DNA of 6,644 bases. Origin: Gemmataceae bacterium (GTDB lineage: Bacteria > Planctomycetota > Planctomycetia > Gemmatales > Gemmataceae). Where the stretch lies: the NCBI GenBank assembly GCA_025056835.1, contig JANWVS010000121.1:1-6644 (forward strand), read 5' to 3'. The notes beneath the pieces were generated by a model that was given only the letters and a program-made list of their open reading frames with translations, did not search any database and was not told the DNA's origin. Within the stretch, counting starts at the first letter, position 1. Each line of letters starts with the position of its first letter. Both the position numbers and the translations under genes were made by a program. Shown here piece after piece: positions 1-4,959 of this stretch.

Positions 1-261
1 GGTGTTGGGCATGTGTTCGGAGATTTGTATTCCGGGCACGGATGTGTTGATCGGCCGGAATTCACCCCCCGTCGGTTGGCCTGGTTTGAGGTCCCAAATG
101 TCAATCGTGGCCGGTCCGCCGCCCATCCACATGATAATCAGGCTTTTGTTCTGCCGACGCAATTCTTGTGCGTTGGCTTGGATGGTGCGAATGAACTGCA
201 ACCCTGAAGCGGCCAGGGCCGAAGTTGCCGCAACATGCTGTAAAAAGTGACGACGATTCAT
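1..261 (-). CDS. DUF1501 family protein with twin-arginine leader (3' end beyond window)
   Basis: Reading on the minus strand from ATG at 261, 87 codons stay open to the window edge, so only the N-terminus is seen. It starts MNRRHFLQH: R3-R4-x-F6-L7 matches a Tat motif, followed by a short alanine-rich stretch (about residues 10-20), so export in folded form is likely. Around residues 44-60 comes MWMGGGPATIDIWDLKPG, the typical opening of DUF1501 proteins (GGPs-H-D-x-D-KP), which belong to the alkaline phosphatase/sulfatase-like superfamily. Their biochemical role is largely unknown. A GAGGAG Shine-Dalgarno (269-274, complement) sits 7 nt before the ATG and fixes the start. In planctomycetes these genes usually follow a DUF1549/DUF1553 (PSD1-type) cytochrome-like gene. 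Here the upstream neighbour is a sulfur-enzyme operon 274 bp away, so this copy appears to be separately transcribed. The family call is confident; the function is not known. Confidence 0.9.
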   Translation of the reverse strand, partial: MNRRHFLQHVAATSALAASGLQFIRTIQANAQELRRQNKSLIIMWMGGGPATIDIWDLKPGQPTGGEFRPINTSVPGIQISEHMPNT

Positions 262-318
262 TGACTTACTCCTCGATCAAGTTCCCCCCCAGACCTGCCG
301 GCCCAGGACGCCATTGCT

Positions 319-347
319 ATTCTGCGATTCGCCCAGCGGTATTTCAA
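319..347 (-). promoter_or_regulatory. Candidate sigma70-like promoter for the DUF1501 gene
   Basis: On the minus strand, TTGAAA (342-347) and CAGAAT (319-324) are separated by exactly 17 bp. The -35 box matches consensus at 5 of 6 positions and the -10 box at 4 of 6. A start of transcription near 312 would give a leader of about 50 nt before the ATG at 261. Such matches occur by chance, so this is a candidate only. The rest of the 262-535 gap shows no convincing ORF or RNA gene. Confidence 0.3.
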
Positions 348-442
348 GAGCCCGCCGCTTGCTCTGTCCTACGTTTCCTGCACTATCCGACGCTTGAGCG
401 TGCGGGAAAGTTCCCAAACCGCACTACTTTTGTTTCGCTTTC

Positions 443-472
443 GCCTAGTGAACATAACCACACTATCTAGGC
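443..472. repeat. Short inverted repeat (GCCTAG/CTAGGC) in the gap after the sulfur operon
   Basis: GCCTAG at 443-448 and CTAGGC at 467-472 form a perfect 6-bp inverted repeat around an 18-nt loop. An alternative inner pairing TAGTG/CACTA (446-450 with 461-465) is also possible. No T-tract follows on the minus strand, so it is not a standard intrinsic terminator. It lies about 65 bp past the stop codon of the reductase gene and could mark the operon's 3' end or be a binding site. Weak evidence. Confidence 0.25.
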
Positions 473-535
473 CTTTGCCTCGCGCCGCAGTCCGTTCTTG
501 GCAACCCAGGTCGGCCGGAGCGGAGCATTCCTGCC

Positions 536-2176
536 TCAGTTCCGATACAACTCCCACGTCTTATAGCCGCCGCCCAGATTCTTCGCCCGGAAGCCCGCTT
601 GCAACAGGATCCGCGTAGCCAAGTAGCCGCGCTGCCCCACCTGACAATAGACGACGATCGGACGATCCGTCGGCAACTCGCCCAGACGCTGGCGCAAATC
701 GTCGATGGGAAGATTGATCGCGCCCGGCACATGACCGGCTTCAAATTCTTGTCTGGTGCGCACATCGAGCAGCAGGGGCGGAGGATCGCCCGATGTCGCC
801 AACTCGTCGACGTGCAGCTGCGGGTGGTCGCCGCGCAACAGCCCGGCAGCCACGAAACCTGCCATGTTGATCGGATCCTTTGCGGAGCCGAATTGGGGAG
901 CATAGGCCAGTTCCATTTCTTCGAGGTCGAAAACGGTCATGCCCGCTTGGATGGCGACCGCCACGACATCGATGCGCTTATCGACCCCTGCGCCGCCGAC
1001 CGCTTGGGCCCCCAAGATTCGTCCCGAGACGGGATCGAAAAGGAGTTTCAGGGTCATCGCTTCCGCCCCGGGATAATAGCCGGCGTGGTGGGTCGGGTGA
1101 ATGTAGACCTTGCGGTACGGGACCTGGGCACGGCGCAGGGCCTTTTCCGACGCCCCCGTCAGTGCAGCCGTCTTGCTGAAAACGCGCACGATGGCGGTCC
1201 CTTGGGTGCCGCGATAGCGAACCTGCCGGCCGAAGATATGGTCGGCCGCGAGGCGCCCTTGGCGATTGGCCGGCCCGGCCAAGGGGACTTGTGTTGCCTC
1301 GCCGGTTACTACGTCGCGCACTTCGACCGCATCGCCGACGGCGTAAATGTCGGGGTCGCTGGTCTGCATTTGGGCATTGACCTTGATGCCGCCGCGCGGC
1401 CCCACGTGCAGGCCGGCGTCGACCGCCAACTTGTTCTCCGGCCGCACACCGACTCCCACGATCACCAGCTGGGCGGGTAAATGCTTGCCGGACTTCAGCG
1501 AAACGTCCAACCCCTTGGACGTCGCAGCGAAACCCGTGGCGGAATCGCCCAAGAGAAGCGTCACGCCGCGGCGAGCAAGCTCCAAGGTTAGCGGACGCGT
1601 CATTTCTTTGTCGAACGGCGGCAGGACCTGATCTTGCAGTTCCACGACCGTCGTGGCGACGCCGCGGCGCACCAGGTTTTCGACCAGCTCCAAGCCGATA
1701 AACCCAGCGCCAATGACCACGGCTTCGCGAACACCGGCATCGAGTCGGGACTTGATGTCGTCCGTGTCGTTGAGATTGCGCAACGTGAACACGCCGGGAA
1801 GGTCGATGCCGGGCAGCGGAGGCCGCAGCGGCGCGGCCCCGGGGGCCAAAATCAACTTGTCATACGATTCTTCGTACTCCCGACCGCTCGCCAAGTCGCG
1901 CACGCGCACGACCTTCCGCGCCCGATCGATGGCTTCCACCGACGAGCGTACCCGGACATCGAGGTTCAAGCGCTGCCGCAGACGCTCCGGAGTGACCACC
2001 AGCAATTTGTTGCGCTCGGTGATTTCTCCGCCGAGGTAGTAGGGCAGGCCGCAGTTGGCAAAAGAGACGTCGGGACCGCGTTCGAAGATGACGATCTGCG
2101 CGCTTTCGCAAAGGCGCCGCGCCCGGGCCGCGGCAGAGGCGCCGCCGGCGACGCCCCCCACGATGACGATTTTCAT
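536..2176 (-). CDS. CoA-disulfide/persulfide reductase with C-terminal rhodanese domain (CoADR-RHD)
   Basis: A 546-residue flavoprotein disulfide reductase fused to a sulfurtransferase. Residues 1-33 hold the FAD-binding Rossmann fold (VIVGGVAGGASAA). C42 in SFANCGLPYY is the single redox cysteine typical of CoA-disulfide reductases, which use a Cys-S-S-CoA intermediate rather than a CxxxxC pair. The NAD(P)H-binding GAGFIG is at 156-161 and the second FAD motif YAVGD at about 278-282. The dimerisation domain follows (about 325-440, with THHAGYYPGAE and ELAYAPQFGSAKDP). A rhodanese domain fills about 455-546 with active-site C511 in CQVGQR. Family members of this architecture reduce CoA disulfide, CoA persulfide or polysulfide with NAD(P)H, in the cytoplasm. 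The start at 2176 is chosen because the FAD motif begins there, a GGAG (complement of 2185-2188) precedes it by 8 nt, and it overlaps the upstream stop as ATGA. A longer in-frame extension to 2428 only reads through the upstream gene in another frame. The exact substrate cannot be told from sequence. Confidence 0.95.
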   Translation of the reverse strand: MKIVIVGGVAGGASAAARARRLCESAQIVIFERGPDVSFANCGLPYYLGGEITERNKLLVVTPERLRQRLNLDVRVRSSVEAIDRARKVVRVRDLASGREYEESYDKLILAPGAAPLRPPLPGIDLPGVFTLRNLNDTDDIKSRLDAGVREAVVIGAGFIGLELVENLVRRGVATTVVELQDQVLPPFDKEMTRPLTLELARRGVTLLLGDSATGFAATSKGLDVSLKSGKHLPAQLVIVGVGVRPENKLAVDAGLHVGPRGGIKVNAQMQTSDPDIYAVGDAVEVRDVVTGEATQVPLAGPANRQGRLAADHIFGRQVRYRGTQGTAIVRVFSKTAALTGASEKALRRAQVPYRKVYIHPTHHAGYYPGAEAMTLKLLFDPVSGRILGAQAVGGAGVDKRIDVVAVAIQAGMTVFDLEEMELAYAPQFGSAKDPINMAGFVAAGLLRGDHPQLHVDELATSGDPPPLLLDVRTRQEFEAGHVPGAINLPIDDLRQRLGELPTDRPIVVYCQVGQRGYLATRILLQAGFRAKNLGGGYKTWELYRN

Positions 2177-2721
2177 GCCGAGGTCTCCGGTGTGCGACAT
2201 TGGTTCCACGGCATCTTGGCCAACAACAAGGCCATGCCGCAGGTGTCGGTGATTCCGGCGAAGGTAAGGCCGGCACCGACGAACGCTGCCAATCCGAGAA
2301 ATGCCGGGTGAACCAGCCACCCCAAGATCACGCCGGTCAAGACAAGCAACCCTGCCGCGATGCGGACTTGGCGCTCCAGCGATATCGCTTTTCGGCCGCG
2401 AATGACCGGCAGACCGCATTCGGCCCAAGCCAAGGTGCCGCCATCGACGTTGACAACATCGGTAAAACCAGCGGCGATGAATTTCTCACATGCCTGTCGG
2501 CCGCGACTGCCGGAACGGCAAATCACATAAATGGGTCCGCCGCCCGCGCCGTTTCGCTCCCGCAGCACGGCCGCCGGGTCGAGGCGGTCCAGCGGGATGT
2601 TGCGAGCAATCGGCACACGCACCTCGCGGAACTCCGCCGGCGTGCGCACGTCGATCAGAGTGACTCGTCCCGACTGGCACAATTCCGCAAGCCGGGCGGG
2701 ACTGATGGTGGCAACATCCAT
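2173..2721 (-). CDS. Membrane-anchored rhodanese with DUF2892 domain (YgaP-like sulfurtransferase)
   Basis: A 182-residue protein in two parts. Residues 1-108 are a rhodanese domain with the LIDVRTPAEF motif (22-31) and active-site C68 in the six-residue loop CRSGSR (68-73), a loop length that fits sulfur rather than phosphate transfer. Residues about 114-175 are a DUF2892 module: ISLERQVR, then two hydrophobic spans (about 121-137 and 141-158) and a TDTCGM motif with C161. This is the layout of E. coli YgaP, an inner-membrane rhodanese whose catalytic domain faces the cytoplasm. It probably carries sulfane sulfur as a cysteine persulfide. An AGGAGG Shine-Dalgarno (complement of 2730-2735) lies 8 nt before the ATG, the strongest in the window. 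Its stop overlaps the start of the reductase gene by 4 bp (ATGA), pointing to coupled translation. The partner and physiological sulfur donor are inferred from context. Confidence 0.93.
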   Translation of the reverse strand: MDVATISPARLAELCQSGRVTLIDVRTPAEFREVRVPIARNIPLDRLDPAAVLRERNGAGGGPIYVICRSGSRGRQACEKFIAAGFTDVVNVDGGTLAWAECGLPVIRGRKAISLERQVRIAAGLLVLTGVILGWLVHPAFLGLAAFVGAGLTFAGITDTCGMALLLAKMPWNQCRTPETSA

Positions 2722-2729
2722 CGTTTACT

Positions 2730-2735
2730 CCTCCT
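2730..2735 (-). promoter_or_regulatory. Strong Shine-Dalgarno of the membrane rhodanese gene
   Basis: The minus strand reads AAAGGAGGAGTAAACG before the ATG at 2721, a perfect AGGAGG with an 8-nt spacer. It is stronger than the weak AGAGG ahead of the regulator gene, so translation of the enzymes may exceed that of the repressor from the same transcript. Confidence 0.75.
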
Positions 2736-2817
2736 TTCGTTCGGGAACACTCGTTGGGGGTGTTGACAGCGACGACGGCTGTTGGCGGACCGAACTCGGC
2801 CCGCAAGAGCCGCGCAG

Positions 2818-2904
2818 TCAGGTTTGAATGCCGAAGCGCGGCAAGACCCAAATTTGCAAGATGACCCACAGGGCGACGACGCCCAAGGCAATGAGGATTT
2901 CCAT
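2818..2904 (-). CDS. 28-residue single-span membrane peptide within the sulfur operon
   Basis: A small gene encoding 28 residues: MEILIALGVVALWVILQ followed by IWVLPRFGIQT and a TGA stop. Residues 3-21 form one uninterrupted hydrophobic helix with W13 and W19; the C-terminal tail carries R23 and the pattern VLPRFG-x-x-T. No charged residue interrupts the helix, which is unlikely for a random GC-rich reading frame. GGAGGG lies 6 nt before the ATG. An in-frame ATG at 2940 would add 12 residues (MSARHTITGGFV) and also has an AGGA 9 nt upstream, so a 40-residue form is possible. I prefer 2904 for its better ribosome site. The gene sits between the ArsR regulator and the membrane rhodanese on the same strand, suggesting a membrane accessory or stabiliser of the YgaP-like protein. 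I cannot assign a named family, and the role is inference. Confidence 0.7.
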   Translation of the reverse strand: MEILIALGVVALWVILQIWVLPRFGIQT

Positions 2905-2910
2905 GACGAA

Positions 2911-2916
2911 CCCTCC
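2911..2916 (-). promoter_or_regulatory. Shine-Dalgarno that selects the start of the 28-residue peptide
   Basis: The minus strand reads GGAGGG, then TTCGTC, then ATG at 2904. The 6-nt spacer is near optimal. This site falls inside the extended reading frame starting at 2940, so if the longer form were the true one the match would be a coincidence. Confidence 0.6.
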
Positions 2917-2952
2917 GGTGATGGTGTGACGAGCGGACATGACTCGACTTCC

Positions 2953-3282
2953 TCAGCGATTGGTCCCGAAGCGTGCCACGATGCAGTCCATGAAATTCTT
3001 CAAGTGCGGCTCGGTAACCTGATAAAAGGTGCGGTTGCCGACCTTTTCGCCCGCCAGAAACCCGCAACGCTGCAACAGCCGTAAGTGTTCTGAGGCCATA
3101 TGGCTCGGAATACCGCAGGCCAACGCCAACTCGCCGACCGTGTAACGACCCAACAGCAACAGTTGAATGATCCGCAATCGGTGCGGATGAGCCAGAATCT
3201 TGAGGCACTCCGCCGCCTGTTCGAGAGCGGCCGAAGCGAGCAAACCGCGGGGAAGCTGAGCTGGTTTCGTCTTGGCGGCCAT
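2953..3282 (-). CDS. ArsR/SmtB-family winged-helix transcriptional regulator
   Basis: A 109-residue protein of the usual length for the family. LKILAHPHRLRIIQLLL (27-43) is the characteristic dimer/first-helix segment, TVGELALACGIPSHMASEHLR (48-68) is the helix-turn-helix, and about 74-90 with GNRTFYQVTEP is the wing. It should bind DNA as a dimer and repress the downstream genes until a signal is sensed. It has four cysteines: C26, C56, C73 and C100. By my alignment the position of the first sensing cysteine in sulfide-responsive SqrR/BigR proteins is Q40 here, while C100 falls near the second, so the classic pair is not obvious. There is no ELCVCDL-type metal site either. It is the first gene of the sulfur cluster, with a promoter directly upstream. 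Family assignment is firm; the inducer is unknown, with reactive sulfur favoured by context. Confidence 0.93.
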   Translation of the reverse strand: MAAKTKPAQLPRGLLASAALEQAAECLKILAHPHRLRIIQLLLLGRYTVGELALACGIPSHMASEHLRLLQRCGFLAGEKVGNRTFYQVTEPHLKNFMDCIVARFGTNR

Positions 3283-3311
3283 GGCCCGAGTACCTCTCGC
3301 TATGTTGCTAT

Positions 3312-3346
3312 ATCGTCATTTTACGATGTTGTGATCAATCAATCAA
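3312..3346 (-). promoter_or_regulatory. Promoter with palindromic operator for the ArsR-led sulfur operon
   Basis: On the minus strand, TTGATT (3341-3346) and TAAAAT (3318-3323) are 17 bp apart: 4 of 6 and 5 of 6 consensus matches. The -10 box lies wholly within the inverted repeat ATCGT-cattt(t)-ACGAT (arms 3312-3316 and 3323-3327, 6-bp spacer). Binding by the ArsR dimer there would block RNA polymerase, the usual arrangement for autoregulated ArsR operons. Transcription would start near 3311, leaving a leader of about 30 nt. A CAACAT direct repeat flanks the site (3326-3331 and 3302-3307, complement), and a TGATTGATTGATCA run covers the -35 region. Sequence matches are seen; protein binding is inferred. 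Confidence 0.6.
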
Positions 3347-3377
3347 GCTGAGATTCGTGGTAGGCCGTTCGAGAGCG

Positions 3378-4862
3378 TCAGCGATGATGTTGGCGAAACT
3401 GCCCGGCCATTTCCTGGTTGATGCGCTGGCGCAGGGCGGCCGTCATGAAACTCCCATGGTCATGACCGGGAAAAATCTCGATAACCGCGTCGCTGCCGAG
3501 GTTCTTGAGCGCCTGCTGCAACAGCCGCACGGCGCCGTCCAAGTAAAACGTGTCTTCGCCCCCCATGTACACGTGCAGTTTGCCGGCCAGCTTGGGACCG
3601 AGCGTCTTCCAGCTGGTTTCCAGAATCAGTCGAATATCGTACTTTTTCCATGCTTCGGCAGTGACCGGATCGATGGCGCCGGTGGCACGGTCCCATAGCG
3701 GGCGCGGCTTGCCGTCGGCGCCGCGCGGGCTGAAGACTGCTTCAAAAGAAAAGAGCTGACCGCCGCGCCCCATTACCACTTCCAGATCGGAGAAGGGTTT
3801 GTACCAGAGCAGGATTTTTCCGCCGCGCCGCGCCAGCGGACGCTTGTCTCCCTTGGCGTCGAAGAAAAGGTTCGCACCCGGTTCGTAGATGTTCACTCGC
3901 TGAAAGTCGCGAAAATCGACCGGATCGGGAGCGGTGGACCAGACGCCGCCGAAAAAGTCGGGATACGTAATCTGAAGCCACAAGCTGCTCCAGCCGCCCG
4001 AGGAATGGCCGGTGACAAAACGGCTGGTAGGCGTGCCGAGGCCGCGAAAATTCTTCTCAAGGTACGGAATCAGTTCTTCCACCAAGGCCCGGCCGCACGG
4101 ACCGTTGTTGGCGGAATCGGCGAAGACATGGTGCCCCAGGCGACAGCTCGGATCCAGCGTCACGTGGATCATTTCGACGTCGGCCACTTCAGTCCGTTTT
4201 TCCATCGCCAGGGCCTGAAAGTGGTTGCCGCTAAAACCGGGGATTTCGTAGATGACAGGATACTTCCTCTCTGGATTGTCCGCAAACGATTTGGGCAAAG
4301 CCACGCCGGCCCGCATCCGCATCGGCTTGCCGTGGAAGGCACTGAGGAGCTTGCTCTCGATGTCGACGAGTTTGATTCGCGGCGTCTCCACGAACTTTCG
4401 AGAAGGAATGATCTGATCGACTATCAACGAGATCTCATGGGCGTTGTTCGGCCTCCAATCCACGGCCAGCGGCTTGCTGTACAGGTTGCCGGCCGAAGTA
4501 AGGCAATTCGGCCCGCCGAGGTCGCGGTCGAGCACGGCCTGGAGATAGTATTTGCCGGGAGGCAGTTTGGCCGCCGCGTCGGGCAAGCCGACCGTGGGTC
4601 GGAATGGCAACGGCGTATCCGGCGCCCAGTCCTTTACGTCCATGGCAAAAAACGGCTCGGGTTGGAACCAATTCACACTCCGTGGCGCGCCGCTCGGCGC
4701 CGACGACCAAGCGATCACGAAGACTCTTCCCGTGAACGGCGTCGCCAAAACGCTCTTGGTGAACGTCACTTGGACGGTCAGCGCCCGTGACTCTTGGCCG
4801 GTTGCCGCAGCCGCAACGACCGGCAACGCCACCAGCGCGAAGATCCGGTAGTGCCGCGCCAT
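3378..4862 (-). CDS. Exported alpha/beta-hydrolase, putative esterase
   Basis: A 494-residue protein with a Sec-type leader: R3/R6, hydrophobic 7-20 (IFALVALPVVAAAA), and probable cleavage near residue 22. There is no lipobox cysteine. Residues about 27-160 look like a beta-rich N-terminal domain. The hydrolase fold begins near 180 (RMRAGVALPKSF, YPVIYEIPGFSG), with an oxyanion-type PGFSG at 208-212. The nucleophile elbow is GHSSGG (285-290, S287), the likely acid is D437 in GGEDTFYLD, and the likely base is H467 or H469 in PGHDHGS. This order fits the esterase D/putative-esterase family (PF00756 type), which includes carboxylesterases, feruloyl esterases and siderophore esterases. The natural substrate cannot be deduced. 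A large segment between 310 and 405, rich in Phe, Asp and Arg, may be a lid or substrate-binding insert. AGAAGGG lies about 7 nt before the ATG. The gene stands 97 bp after the permease and 95 bp before the regulator, so it may be its own unit. Confidence 0.85.
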   Translation of the reverse strand: MARHYRIFALVALPVVAAAATGQESRALTVQVTFTKSVLATPFTGRVFVIAWSSAPSGAPRSVNWFQPEPFFAMDVKDWAPDTPLPFRPTVGLPDAAAKLPPGKYYLQAVLDRDLGGPNCLTSAGNLYSKPLAVDWRPNNAHEISLIVDQIIPSRKFVETPRIKLVDIESKLLSAFHGKPMRMRAGVALPKSFADNPERKYPVIYEIPGFSGNHFQALAMEKRTEVADVEMIHVTLDPSCRLGHHVFADSANNGPCGRALVEELIPYLEKNFRGLGTPTSRFVTGHSSGGWSSLWLQITYPDFFGGVWSTAPDPVDFRDFQRVNIYEPGANLFFDAKGDKRPLARRGGKILLWYKPFSDLEVVMGRGGQLFSFEAVFSPRGADGKPRPLWDRATGAIDPVTAEAWKKYDIRLILETSWKTLGPKLAGKLHVYMGGEDTFYLDGAVRLLQQALKNLGSDAVIEIFPGHDHGSFMTAALRQRINQEMAGQFRQHHR

Positions 4863-4872
4863 GGTTCGCCCT

Positions 4873-4912
4873 TCTTTGTGAAAAAGTCTACGTCTTTGTG
4901 AAAAAGTCTACG
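4873..4912. repeat. Perfect 20-bp unit repeated twice in tandem upstream of the esterase gene
   Basis: TCTTTGTGAAAAAGTCTACG occurs at 4873-4892 and again, without a mismatch, at 4893-4912. On the minus strand each unit reads CGTAGACTTTTTCACAAAGA. The pair ends 10 bp before the esterase start codon, so it lies in the 5' leader or the promoter. The 20-bp period is close to two helical turns, which would place two bound proteins on the same DNA face. It may also be a recent slippage duplication or a dispersed genomic repeat. No terminal inverted repeat or transposase is present. Confidence 0.85.
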
Positions 4913-4937
4913 AAAATGATAGCGTCGCCGCCGCCGC

Positions 4938-4954
4938 GGCCCAATCCATGGGCC
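4938..4954. repeat. Perfect 6-bp hairpin just after the permease stop codon
   Basis: GGCCCA (4938-4943) and TGGGCC (4949-4954) form a perfect GC-rich stem around a 5-nt loop, starting 5 nt after the permease stop on the minus strand. The next bases are a GCG-rich run and not a T-tract, so it is not a standard intrinsic terminator. It may slow or stop the transcript with help of Rho, or protect the 3' end. Confidence 0.4.
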
Positions 4955-4959
4955 TTCGA

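Noticed and set aside
599..2311. Long plus-strand ORFs of 293 codons (599-1480) and 225 codons (1634-2311) opposite the reductase gene
   Set aside because: They lie antisense to a gene with clear motifs throughout, have no recognisable domain, and are expected where GC-rich codon use removes stops from the opposite strand.
2177..2428. N-terminal extension of the reductase to an in-frame start at 2428
   Set aside because: The extension reads through the coding region of the rhodanese-DUF2892 gene in another frame, lacks homology-like features, and the FAD motif and ribosome site support 2176.
2764..2787. Possible stem ACAGC/GCTGT between the small peptide gene and the rhodanese gene
   Set aside because: Only 5 Watson-Crick pairs with a 7-nt loop and no T-tract; too weak to call an attenuator or terminator.
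2486..3208. Minus-strand ORF of 240 codons overlapping the regulator, the small peptide and the rhodanese start
   Set aside because: It is out of frame with all three supported genes and rich in Arg, Ser and Gly with no domain; the overlapped genes have strong family motifs.
3333..3347. Run of TGAT/ATCA tetranucleotides read as a microsatellite or CRISPR-like repeat
   Set aside because: Only about three units; better explained as part of the -35 region of the regulator promoter.
4005..4790. Plus-strand ORF of 261 codons opposite the esterase gene
   Set aside because: Antisense shadow: no domain, no ribosome site that stands out, composition rich in Arg/Gly/Ala/His as usual for such frames.
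4913..4937. TATCAT as a -10 box for the esterase gene
   Set aside because: No acceptable -35 box lies 16-18 bp upstream, where the sequence is a GCG-rich run; the real promoter may be elsewhere or of another sigma class.
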